NCBI GenBank assembly: GCA_903931735.1
Contig: CAIZDL010000075.1
Span: forward strand, 1-50,979
Direction: 5' to 3'
Source: an uncultured Rhodospirillales bacterium
GTDB taxonomy: Bacteria > Pseudomonadota > Alphaproteobacteria > Azospirillales > Azospirillaceae
DNA length: 50,979 bases
The notes beneath the pieces were generated by a model that was not told where the DNA came from, searched no databases, and saw only the letters and a program-made list of their open reading frames with translations. This document shows, in pieces, positions 1-6,962 of the stretch. Positions within the stretch are counted from its first letter, which is position 1. Each line of letters opens with the position of its first letter. The translations under genes were made by a program, and so were the position numbers.

Positions 1-42
1 CTAGGATGATGGCCACGACGTGCTCTAAGCTGGGGAGTGGGG

Positions 43-711
43 ATGATGCGGAAATTGGTCGCTTGGGTAGGTCTTTTGGCGCTTGGCACCATGGCCGGCC
101 CGAATCTGGCTGGGGCGCAATCGAGAGCTGAGATCATTAGGGGGTTGGCTTTTCCGTCGGCGGTCGAGAAGTCGTCGGTGAGTAACGATGATGACGATGT
201 GGGGGTCCAGAAGTCGACCCGGCGCACGATTATTGGGGAGGGGGCGCTGACCAGCTCCTCCACCCACGTTGCCTATCCTTCCAGATCTACGGTGTCGACG
301 TCGGCGGCTGGCGACCGGCATGAGTCGGCGTCACGGTCTCGGGGGCAGGCGGCGAGTGGGGGGGCGATGAGCTTCGCCAACATTACCTTTGAGACTGATT
401 CGGCGGAGCTTTCCGCGTCGTGTACCGAGATCCTCTCCAACATCGGGGGCGCTTTAGCGTCGCCTGAGCTTACGCCGTATCGGTTCAGAATAGCGGGCCA
501 CACGGATGCTCGGGGCAGCGATGAGCGTAACGAGCGGCTGTCGCAAGACCGGGCCGCTGCGGTCGTCCAGTACCTTGTGGACAATTTCGGCTTGGACCGG
601 TGGCGGTTTGAGGTGGTCGGCTATGGCGCGAGCCACCTCAAGGACAGCGAGAACCCGGCTGGCCGGGCGAATCGTCGGGTCGAAGTGGTCAACCTTGGCC
701 CGAAGTCCTGA
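43..711 (+). CDS. OmpA-family peptidoglycan-binding envelope protein
   Basis: The 222-residue product starts with a signal peptide (MMRKL, hydrophobic run, likely cleavage after about residue 25 at AGA-Q). A low-complexity Ser/Thr-rich linker of about 80 residues follows, then a C-terminal OmpA-like domain at about 108-220. The domain carries the diagnostic GHTDARG motif (152-158), the LSQDRA helix and the NRRVE end motif that contact diaminopimelate in peptidoglycan. It probably anchors the outer membrane or a periplasmic complex to the cell wall. No lipobox cysteine is seen, so it is more likely a soluble periplasmic protein than a lipoprotein. ATG 43 was chosen over the in-frame GTG 37 because GGGGA lies six bases upstream of it. 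The gene opens a same-strand group with the SapC-family gene. The family call is firm; the specific role is unknown. Confidence 0.85.
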   Translation: MMRKLVAWVGLLALGTMAGPNLAGAQSRAEIIRGLAFPSAVEKSSVSNDDDDVGVQKSTRRTIIGEGALTSSSTHVAYPSRSTVSTSAAGDRHESASRSRGQAASGGAMSFANITFETDSAELSASCTEILSNIGGALASPELTPYRFRIAGHTDARGSDERNERLSQDRAAAVVQYLVDNFGLDRWRFEVVGYGASHLKDSENPAGRANRRVEVVNLGPKS

Positions 712-815
712 TGGCGCGGACCTGATGTGATGTGCTTTTCGATCGGTGGCGGGGGCTCGTGTGTGCCCTCGCCTCGATCTTTGTACGGCGGTGGGTTTGC
801 GACGGGGGAGCGGTG

Positions 816-1571
816 GTGAAGCGAGGTGATTCGGCGGCGTTGCCGTTGTTTTATAAATCCGTTGTGCCGGTGCTTTACTCCCGGCATGAGGCGTTGTCCC
901 TGAGTGAGGCCGTCGATTATCGGTTTGCCTGCGTGGCGAATTCGGTTCCGCTTGCGGTGACCGAGTTTGCCTATGCGAGCCGGGATTATCCGATTGTGTT
1001 TGGTGAGGGGGCGCGGCCGGTCCCTTTTGCGGTGCTGGGCTTGAGGGCTGCCGATAATTTGTTTGTGGATGATCGGGGGGCATGGGAATCGGGGGCCTAT
1101 GTTCCCGCTTATGTGCGGCGGTATCCCTTCGTGCTGATTGAAGGTGCGGGCGACGGCTCGTTGATGCTCGGGGTGGATGAGGAGTCTGATAAGTTGATCA
1201 AGGGCGGCGGCGCCCGCCTTTTCAAAAATGGTAAAATTTCCGCCCATGTCGAGCAGGTTTTGGCTTTTGGCAAACGGTTCTACGACGATATTCGGGTCAG
1301 TCAAGACTTCGGGGAAGCATTGCGGCTGGCGGGCGTGCTGGTCTCAAACAAGGCGACGATCAATACCGAAAGCGGTGAAGTGTTGTCTTTGGACGGGTTT
1401 AGCGTTATTGATAAAGAAGCCTTCAACAATCTTTCGGATGAGATAATTTTGGGGTGGCGGCGGAAGGGATGGCTGGATCTGGTCTATAGCCATTTGCTTT
1501 CGGTCTCCAGTTGGCGGCATTTACTCGAAAGAGATTCAAAGAAAAGGAAGTTGATCGATGGCTCTCGGTAA
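816..1571 (+). CDS. SapC-family protein
   Basis: This 251-residue protein matches the SapC family, named after a gene linked to S-layer export in Campylobacter but of unproven function in proteobacteria. Family landmarks are the PLFYKSVVPVL start, the YVPAYVRRYPF motif near residue 100 and a C-terminal stretch with an acidic tail. There is no signal peptide and no membrane segment. The frame is open back to 732, but GTG 816 is preferred: GGGGGAG ends five bases upstream and the protein then begins at the conserved region at family length. The last 14 bases overlap the next gene in another frame, which suggests translational coupling. The biochemical function is unknown. Confidence 0.8.
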   Translation: MKRGDSAALPLFYKSVVPVLYSRHEALSLSEAVDYRFACVANSVPLAVTEFAYASRDYPIVFGEGARPVPFAVLGLRAADNLFVDDRGAWESGAYVPAYVRRYPFVLIEGAGDGSLMLGVDEESDKLIKGGGARLFKNGKISAHVEQVLAFGKRFYDDIRVSQDFGEALRLAGVLVSNKATINTESGEVLSLDGFSVIDKEAFNNLSDEIILGWRRKGWLDLVYSHLLSVSSWRHLLERDSKKRKLIDGSR

Positions 1572-2268
1572 GGCTCGGCTGATTGGATCTCTCGCCATTA
1601 TGGCAATCGCTTTTTTTGTTTTCGATCGCGGTGCAGGTGGCGTTGGAGGGGGGGAGTTGTTGGCGGCAGAGCGGCTGCAAGCAAGCTCTCCATCCTTGTC
1701 GGCGAAGCGGCCGGGGGGGGCTGCGGTCGAGGGTTTCCGCTCCGCTCGTTTCGGGATGGACGAGGCGGAGGTCGTGAGAGCGATCAAGAAAGATTTTGCA
1801 ATCCGGGACGAAAAACTAATCAACAAGACAGTCAATGATACCGAAAAAACCACGAGTTTTGTCGTCACGGTGGACGATATTCTGCCTAATTCGGGCTCCG
1901 CGCTGGTGGCTCATGTTTTCGGTTATAGCTCAAAGAAGCTGATGCAGGTTAACATTCAGGTGGGCGATCCGGTTGGTAAGTTGGATGGGGCCAGTTTGGT
2001 TGGAATTGCCAACAACTTCCGGAATTACTTTTCTGAGCAAGGCTTTGACCCGGCCAAGGTCGTCGTTAATACCAAAGTTCCGAGCGGGTCGGTGATTGTG
2101 TTTCGTGGTGTTGATGAGAGCGGCCGGATGATTCTGGTGGAGTTGTCGTTGGCCCCGGGGAGCGACACTGCGCCAAAGACGGGCACGGCACCCGTTGGGT
2201 GGCTCCGTTTGTCCTATATTCAAAATCCCGAAAAGCCCGACATTTTCAAGATTAACGGCGGGTTTTAG
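1558..2268 (+). CDS. Exported protein of unknown function, paralog 1
   Basis: The 236-residue product has an N-terminal hydrophobic segment (about residues 8-24) consistent with a signal peptide or anchor, then a linker, then a domain that begins FRSARFGMDEAEV. I recognise no named family. It is a clear paralog of the next gene (2328-3017): both share the FRS-x-x-FGM-x-EAEV-x-x-AIK-x-DF opening, a D-T/E-x-TT block, a VxVxVQVN-type strand, a FRG-x-D-x-x-GRM-x-x-LxL strand and an LRLSYI-x-NP-x-KPD-x-x-x-I end. The start overlaps the SapC-family gene by 14 bases. Placement suggests an envelope role shared with the OmpA and SapC proteins; this is inference from neighbours only. Confidence 0.7.
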   Translation: MALGKARLIGSLAIMAIAFFVFDRGAGGVGGGELLAAERLQASSPSLSAKRPGGAAVEGFRSARFGMDEAEVVRAIKKDFAIRDEKLINKTVNDTEKTTSFVVTVDDILPNSGSALVAHVFGYSSKKLMQVNIQVGDPVGKLDGASLVGIANNFRNYFSEQGFDPAKVVVNTKVPSGSVIVFRGVDESGRMILVELSLAPGSDTAPKTGTAPVGWLRLSYIQNPEKPDIFKINGGF

Positions 2269-2327
2269 GAACAGGGGCAAAAGCCCGGGCAGGGTTTGGG
2301 CGGTGTCCCCCTCTCTATCCGGAGAAA

Positions 2328-3017
2328 ATGATGAAAAAATGGTCTGTGGTGGTCGCCGTTGCGGCGGTGGCGATTCTCGGCTTGCCGATCGCCTTTGCGG
2401 AAAATAGCGGCAAACCGGCGGCGTCCGTGGCCGGCGATCCGGTGCAAGCCGCCGAACCGGCGATCATCGACGGCTACCGTTCGTCCCATTTCGGCATGAC
2501 CGAGGCCGAGGTGAAAAAGGCGATTAAGGCAGATTTCAGCGTTGACGATCCTGTCAAAGCCGTGAACGAGACTGAGCGCACCACCATCCTTATCGTGCCC
2601 GGTAAGACGCTGATCCCCGACTCACCACCGGCCACGGTGTCCTACATCTTCGGGGCGAGCACTGCCAAGCTGGTCCAGGTCAACGTCGTTTGGGGTGGTG
2701 CTGGCGGTGTCGAGGCCAAACAAATCGTTCCCACGACGCACGCGCTGGCGACCTATTTCCTGGACAAGGGCGGCTACGCCAAAAACAGCGTGGCCGTAAA
2801 CCAAGGTCTGCCGGATGGAACGGTCCTGGTGTTCCGTGGCGCTGACGCCAAGGGCCGCATGGTCGTGTTGCAGTTGGTTCCGATCGCAGACCCCGTCGAT
2901 GACAAGAAGGCCGGTAAAGACAAGCCCATCGAGTTCAAGACGGTGATGCTCAGGCTGTCCTACATCGCAAATCCATTAAAGCCGGACGTGTACCGCATAG
3001 AAAAAGGGCGGTTCTGA
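2328..3017 (+). CDS. Exported protein of unknown function, paralog 2
   Basis: This 229-residue protein has a good Sec signal peptide (MMKKW, hydrophobic core, AFA-E cleavage near residue 24). The mature part repeats the fold of the preceding gene: FRS-like YRSSHFGMTEAEV, a TERTT block, VVWGGAGG, FRGADAKGRMVVLQL and a final LRLSYIANPLKPDVYRI. The GGAG of tctatccGGAGaaa gives a ribosome site before ATG 2328. It lies 59 bases after paralog 1, so the pair is a tandem duplication with considerable divergence. The regular FGM-x-EAEV opening resembles short periplasmic repeat domains that occur in bacterial envelope proteins, but I cannot assign a function. The gene is the last host gene before the phage block. 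Confidence 0.7.
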   Translation: MMKKWSVVVAVAAVAILGLPIAFAENSGKPAASVAGDPVQAAEPAIIDGYRSSHFGMTEAEVKKAIKADFSVDDPVKAVNETERTTILIVPGKTLIPDSPPATVSYIFGASTAKLVQVNVVWGGAGGVEAKQIVPTTHALATYFLDKGGYAKNSVAVNQGLPDGTVLVFRGADAKGRMVVLQLVPIADPVDDKKAGKDKPIEFKTVMLRLSYIANPLKPDVYRIEKGRF

Positions 3018-3179
3018 TCGAGCGTGAACCGGCTTGTCTTTACATCTTCGATCGGGAACACCGGCCCCGACCGAAACCACATCGCCGAAAATCCCCGGAT
3101 TGCCTGGGAGATCCCGCTGTTCGTGGCCGTTTAATTCCAGCGGCGGCAAGGTAATTATAACTGTAGCACCTCCCGGTGT

Positions 3180-3677
3180 TCAGGGCTCGATGCGGTAGAA
3201 CAGTGTGGTTCCGATTTCGGCGGTGGGTAACTGGTTGGCGGCCCAGGGGGGATACTTGGTGGCGGCGTGGTAGTGGGTTGCGCCATTGGTCGGGTCCGGC
3301 AGGACCCCGGCGGTGGCCCGCCGGGCAATGCGCAGGCAGGTGTCGAACACCGGATCTCCGGGTTTGAGGGCCAAGAGCACGGCCCTTCCCGCCCGGTCTT
3401 GGTCCCAGCACGGGAATTGGCCCGGATGCCGGCACACCGATACGATACCATCTCCCCACCAGCAGCCTTGGCGGGCCGTGCTTATGGCGACCCGGTTGAG
3501 CACCACCGATGCCACGGCTTCAATGCTCCGTACCGGTTGGTCCCTCGCTTCGCCCCAGAGGGTGCGGGCGAGGGTGTCGATGGCGCTGTTCCACGGGCCG
3601 CCAAGAGCGGGGCGGTTTTGATTGACCGGGGCCGGCGGCGGGGCGTCGGCAAGCGGGCGCAAGGCGGGGGCGGCCAT
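3180..3677 (-). CDS. SleB-type cell wall hydrolase (phage endolysin)
   Basis: The 165-residue protein belongs to the cell wall hydrolase family related to SleB/CwlJ, used by spores and by many alphaproteobacterial phages as endolysin. Visible motifs are LARTLWGEAR (about 36-45, with Glu43 as likely catalytic acid), EAVASVVLNRV (53-63), FPCW (88-91), DPTNGATHYHA and the terminal IGTTLFYRIEP. It would cleave peptidoglycan glycan strands at the end of phage growth. The N-terminal 30 residues are Pro/Ala-rich with no signal peptide, so release would need a holin or pore. Its ATG overlaps the stop of the upstream gene (TAATG), and it is the last gene of the phage block. Confidence 0.85.
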   Translation of the reverse strand: MAAPALRPLADAPPPAPVNQNRPALGGPWNSAIDTLARTLWGEARDQPVRSIEAVASVVLNRVAISTARQGCWWGDGIVSVCRHPGQFPCWDQDRAGRAVLLALKPGDPVFDTCLRIARRATAGVLPDPTNGATHYHAATKYPPWAANQLPTAEIGTTLFYRIEP

Positions 3678-3985
3678 TATAACCGGTCCTCGGCGAGCAT
3701 TCCCCAGCTAAATTCCAGCTTGGTTTCGATGCGCAGCAAATGGTCGGTGAGGCGCTGTTCCACCGTTTTCAGCGTGTCGATCCCGGCGTACGAGCGCGCG
3801 ACCTCCACTTTGTAGTTTGCCAGCGAGTCGCGGACTTGGCTCTGGGCGTTCTCGGCCCGTTGGCGGACAGTATCCAGCGCTTGTTCGGCCTCGTGGCGGT
3901 GCCGGTTGATCATCCAGAACAGTCCGCTGATAACCGGCAGTTCGACGGCGGTTATCCACCAGACGACATCGAGCGTTTCGTGCAT
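3677..3985 (-). CDS. Small membrane protein with coiled coil, lysis-module candidate
   Basis: The 102-residue product has one hydrophobic helix near the N-terminus (about 7-24, ITAVELPVISGLFWMI) and then a long charged helix with heptad character up to about residue 90. Similar small one-helix proteins ending in a LKTVEQRLTDHLLRIE-like segment sit beside endolysins in alphaproteobacterial phages. It could be a spanin-like or holin-like partner of the endolysin; the sequence does not decide between them. The start is the ATG preceded by AAGGAGA, 13 codons inside the longer open frame. The stop overlaps the endolysin start by one base, so the two are translationally coupled. Confidence 0.6.
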   Translation of the reverse strand: MHETLDVVWWITAVELPVISGLFWMINRHRHEAEQALDTVRQRAENAQSQVRDSLANYKVEVARSYAGIDTLKTVEQRLTDHLLRIETKLEFSWGMLAEDRL

Positions 3986-4025
3986 GGCATTGTCTCCTTT
4001 TGGGTTTGAGCAAAACTTGTGCAAT

Positions 4026-4060
4026 AAAAAAAGCCGCTTCCCGGGGTAGGGAAGCGGCTT
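4026..4060 (-). terminator. Intrinsic terminator after the toxin-antitoxin pair
   Basis: A perfect 12-bp stem (AAGCCGCTTCCC at 4031-4042 and its complement at 4049-4060, loop GGGGTA) is followed on the - strand by a run of seven T. It lies 27 bases beyond the antitoxin stop and separates the pair from the lysis genes, which therefore need either read-through or their own promoter. Confidence 0.85.
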
Positions 4061-4087
4061 AGCAGTACCGAGCGCCGACGTTGCGGG

Positions 4088-4654
4088 TCAGGCTACCCGT
4101 TCGATATATTCAGTATCCCAATGGCGCGCCTTCCGAGGTGTTTCGTAGCCCTTGAACTTGATCAGGACCAGCTCGAAGACTAACGGTGGCAGTTCGGAAC
4201 TGGCGCTACTACGGTGCACGAGCTTCATGTTGACGATCACGCCGTGCTCGTAGTCGATGGCGGGGGCGAGCGTTTTTAGTCGCTCGCAAACTGTTTGGCG
4301 CACCAGTTTTTCGGTTACTCCGCCTGTGCCCTGCGCGTCATTTTCCCAACGCGACACGGTTTCGGGCCGGTTATCGGTCAATTCGGCGAACTCCCGTCCG
4401 GTCATTCCCAGCGCTTTGCGCAAAAAGCGAAATTCATGACTGCACAGGGTAACCGGCATCAGGCAGCGGGCAATGGCAGCAGCTGCCACCAGCTCGTCCA
4501 TGTTTGGCACGGCGATTATGTCGTTATCGCAGTCCGTGCAAAAGCGCCGGATCGCAGCGTTCTTGAGCACCACCGGAATTCCGATATGGGCGTCCCGATA
4601 GGTCTCAATCACTTCCTGCTGCATGCGTCCGCCGCATTCAGAGCAGGTCATCAT
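4088..4654 (-). CDS. MqsA-like antitoxin: zinc ribbon plus HTH
   Basis: The 188-residue protein begins with a YgiT-type zinc ribbon (C4, C7, C39, C42), followed by an HTH of the XRE/MqsA type at about 75-128 (FRFLRKALGMTGREFAEL, then PETVSRWEND as recognition helix). This architecture is that of MqsA antitoxins, which bind a toxin through the zinc domain and repress their own promoter through the HTH. The last 60 residues form an extra domain not present in E. coli MqsA, so the protein is longer than the family norm (about 130). The start ATG overlaps the toxin stop (ATGA), the usual toxin-first order of mqsRA. Neutralisation of the upstream toxin is inferred. Confidence 0.8.
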   Translation of the reverse strand: MMTCSECGGRMQQEVIETYRDAHIGIPVVLKNAAIRRFCTDCDNDIIAVPNMDELVAAAAIARCLMPVTLCSHEFRFLRKALGMTGREFAELTDNRPETVSRWENDAQGTGGVTEKLVRQTVCERLKTLAPAIDYEHGVIVNMKLVHRSSASSELPPLVFELVLIKFKGYETPRKARHWDTEYIERVA

Positions 4655-4968
4655 GGTGTTGCCCCTAACTTTTCAATCACGGTTACGACGGTTATCTCGA
4701 TATCGTCCTCATTGACGATGACAACCAGTTCGACATTTCTTCCATCAAGGTCTTTGCCGCGAACATTCCATCGGATGCTTCCCAGATGCGGTTCCACTCG
4801 AACCACGGGACAACGCCCTAGAATATGCTTAACATCAAGTTCGCTGATATGACGCTCGATCATCCGTGTCCTGGCGTGTTTGCCATAGAAGACATGGACG
4901 TTTGGGTTGCCCGCGACACGCCGCAGCCGCGCGGTTTCACCGCTAAAACTGGGCTGCTTCTGCGACAT
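4651..4968 (-). CDS. DUF4258-family toxin candidate
   Basis: The 105-residue product fits the DUF4258 family, small basic proteins that are commonly encoded just before MqsA-like antitoxins. Visible family features are FYGKHARTRMIERHIS (His/Arg-rich helix), DVKHILGRCPVV, a WNVRGKDLDGRNVELVVIV beta hairpin and a final ITVVTVIE strand. The fold is likely RelE/MqsR-like, so mRNA cleavage is a reasonable but unproven activity. The frame is open further upstream, but ATG 4968 gives the family length and lies about 35 bases downstream of a candidate promoter. It forms an operon with the zinc-ribbon HTH gene, overlapping it by four bases. Confidence 0.75.
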   Translation of the reverse strand: MSQKQPSFSGETARLRRVAGNPNVHVFYGKHARTRMIERHISELDVKHILGRCPVVRVEPHLGSIRWNVRGKDLDGRNVELVVIVNEDDIEITVVTVIEKLGATP

Positions 4969-5002
4969 GAGCGAACGGGACCTCGATATTCGAATGGTAC
5001 GA

Positions 5003-5032
5003 AGTGTGGGCCAGAATTGATCGATAGTCAAT
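5003..5032 (-). promoter_or_regulatory. Candidate promoter and operator of the toxin-antitoxin pair
   Basis: On the - strand TTGACT (5031-5026) is separated by 17 bases from CACACT (5008-5003), a good -35 with a weak -10. The -35 overlaps a dyad ATTGA-N7-TCAAT (5016-5032), a plausible site for autorepression by the HTH antitoxin. Pattern only. Confidence 0.4.
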
Positions 5033-5053
5033 CTATTCCCACTGGCCTATGCG

Positions 5054-5068
5054 CCGTGGTTTCCACGG
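5054..5068 (-). terminator. Hairpin after the large terminase gene
   Basis: A perfect CCGTGG-TTT-CCACGG dyad 21 bases past the terminase stop. There is no T-run, so it may be a weak terminator or a 3'-end stabiliser separating the structural genes from the toxin-antitoxin promoter. Confidence 0.35.
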
Positions 5069-5089
5069 TTGATCATGGTGCTTTGCCGC

Positions 5090-6559
5090 TTACCCACCCC
5101 GCCAGCCGGCATCCCGGTTGGGCAGACGGCCGGGGGCGCCGAGCCGGACCGGTTCGGCTTTGAGGCAACCGGCAACGGCGTCGAGGCCATCGTCGCGGCC
5201 TTTGAACCGTCCGTCGGGCCGCCAGTCGCGCATTTCGCGAACAAACGGGGTGTCCCAGACTGCGCGATGGGCGTTCAGCGCGCCTGCGGCCAGCACCACG
5301 TCGAACGCTTCGACAATCCGCTGGTGTTTGGCTTGCCGGGACGTGACCTCCACCACCGCCGCCGCAACTCCGGCTTTGCGCAATTCCTGGCGCAGAAGGC
5401 CGGGCAGGAAACGGCCGAGGCCGTTGATTTCCAGGCTGACCGAAGGCAAATAGAGGTCTTTCAGGAACGCTGCCACCAAGCGGCATTGGCGGCTCGCTTG
5501 GTCTTCCTCGACCAATCCCCCTTCATCGGGTGCGTTGAGATAACGGATGCGGTGGAGATAATAGCTGCCCTGTTCGCAGGTGAAGATCGCTGCAATGACG
5601 CTGGCGTCGCCGCCCGAGCTTTTGGCGCCATAGGCCGGGTCCCACCAGCAGCTTGCCGAAACCAACCGCTTGCCGTTGAGGCTGAGCACCGGTTTTCCGC
5701 CCGCCTCGCGGTATTCAAGCTCGCTGTCGTAGGGGCGCAGACGGTCGGGGTCGAGCCGGCCTTCGGCGATGTTCACCGGTTCCAGCATCATTTGGCTCTG
5801 GAACTTATTGGCGCCGGTGTGCCGCCGAATGCGGCCGATGGCGTCTTCGGGAAACCGATCGGGCCAGCGGCTTTTGCCGCATGGGGTCAGCACCGGCAGC
5901 ACCAGTCGTTGAAAACCATCGAGAAACTGGGCGCTCTCGCCAAGTTCCCGTCGCGCCTGATCGGCATAAAGCGTGTAGTAGCTGTGGGGCGTGCCGACAT
6001 AGAGCTGAAGGCCGCCTGGCACCAGGATATAGTCGATTTCGGCGAGGCGGGCGCGCAGATCGGCCCGCTTTGGCGCGCTGTCCGAGGTGTTGGGCACCTC
6101 CACATCGTCGCAGACCACAATATCGGCCCGGCTGCCGGTGAGGTTTGCTTCAATCCCCCGGGCCAGCATCGAGGGGTCCCGAAGCTCGGCGCTTCGGGCC
6201 ACGGTGAATTGTTCGGCCGACCACTGATCGGCCCGGCGCGGCTTGAGCTTCATGGTCCGCGAGATTGGATGGCGTTCAAGCAGGCGTTTGACGTTGCGCA
6301 CCATTTTGCGCGCCAAGGCCAAGTCGGCCGCCAGCACCAATAAGCGCAAATTGGGGTTGCGGCACAGCAGCCAAGCTGCGAACAGGCCAACCAGGGTGGA
6401 TTTTCCGCTGCCCCGGAACGCCATCAGCAAAAGTTGACGGTCGCCGGTTTCCCAGCGGTCGGAGAGCCAGCGGGCCATGGTGTCGTGAAGCAGGGGCATC
6501 GACTGCCCCTGCTCGCGCGCCCACAGCCAAACAAAATCGGGGAACGGCACCAGTTTCAT
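5090..6559 (-). CDS. terL: Phage terminase large subunit
   Basis: The 489-residue protein is a two-domain packaging motor. The ATPase half shows Walker A FRGSGKST (48-55), Walker B IVVCDD (147-152) and a coupling motif YVGTPHSYYT (about 187-196). The nuclease half shows the acidic residues of an RNase H fold: WWDPAYG (D307), GGDAS (D318), LEINGLG (E378) and RDDGLDAVAG (D457/D460). Length and motif order fit T7 gp19-like terminases of podoviruses. All catalytic acids are present, so the protein may be active. The frame is open upstream to 7000, but ATG 6559 overlaps the stop of the preceding gene (ATGA) and begins at the first conserved region. It would cut and translocate DNA into a procapsid, yet no portal gene is present in the block. 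Confidence 0.92.
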   Translation of the reverse strand: MKLVPFPDFVWLWAREQGQSMPLLHDTMARWLSDRWETGDRQLLLMAFRGSGKSTLVGLFAAWLLCRNPNLRLLVLAADLALARKMVRNVKRLLERHPISRTMKLKPRRADQWSAEQFTVARSAELRDPSMLARGIEANLTGSRADIVVCDDVEVPNTSDSAPKRADLRARLAEIDYILVPGGLQLYVGTPHSYYTLYADQARRELGESAQFLDGFQRLVLPVLTPCGKSRWPDRFPEDAIGRIRRHTGANKFQSQMMLEPVNIAEGRLDPDRLRPYDSELEYREAGGKPVLSLNGKRLVSASCWWDPAYGAKSSGGDASVIAAIFTCEQGSYYLHRIRYLNAPDEGGLVEEDQASRQCRLVAAFLKDLYLPSVSLEINGLGRFLPGLLRQELRKAGVAAAVVEVTSRQAKHQRIVEAFDVVLAAGALNAHRAVWDTPFVREMRDWRPDGRFKGRDDGLDAVAGCLKAEPVRLGAPGRLPNRDAGWRGG

Positions 6560-6924
6560 GAGAGATCTCCCGCGTCTGCGCGAAGGGCGGTCAAAGCCCG
6601 GCTGGCGTCGAGCAGCATGGTGTCGATGCCCGGGGGGTCGTTCTTTTCGCCCGATCCTTCTTCCGCCTCTCCTGCATCGCTGCCGAGGGTTGCCGGCAGG
6701 GCGGCCCACCGGGCGAGGCGGAGTAGGGATTCGAGGTGGACCAAAGCGGTCCGTCCCGCCGTGTGATGGTCTTTGAACTCTTTGGCGTCGAGGGGGACGG
6801 TCACGGTCACAAAGTCGCGATAAGAGCCCACTGCGCGGTCCATGGCCTCGGGCACCAACCCCGCGATGGCGGCGCGCACAGTCTCCAGGCTTTGGCTCGC
6901 GAGGTGTTCGGTCTGATCGGTCAT
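6556..6924 (-). CDS. Candidate terminase small subunit
   Basis: The 122-residue acidic protein matches no family that I recognise. It is placed directly upstream of and overlapping the large terminase by four bases, which is the usual position of a small terminase. The predicted structure is mainly helical (helices around 5-30, 45-75 and 105-118), with an acidic/glycine-rich loop near 82-98. A ribosome site GGAG lies about 11 bases before ATG 6924. DNA-recognition function is inferred from position and size only; it could also be a head-completion or assembly protein. Confidence 0.55.
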   Translation of the reverse strand: MTDQTEHLASQSLETVRAAIAGLVPEAMDRAVGSYRDFVTVTVPLDAKEFKDHHTAGRTALVHLESLLRLARWAALPATLGSDAGEAEEGSGEKNDPPGIDTMLLDASRALTALRADAGDLS

Positions 6925-6962
6925 GGCTTGGGGGCTCCTTAAACACTATTTTTCCGGGCGGG

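Noticed and set aside
3018-3179. attachment site at the left edge of the phage block
   Set aside because: I found no repeat of useful length shared with 14136-14425 and no tRNA gene.
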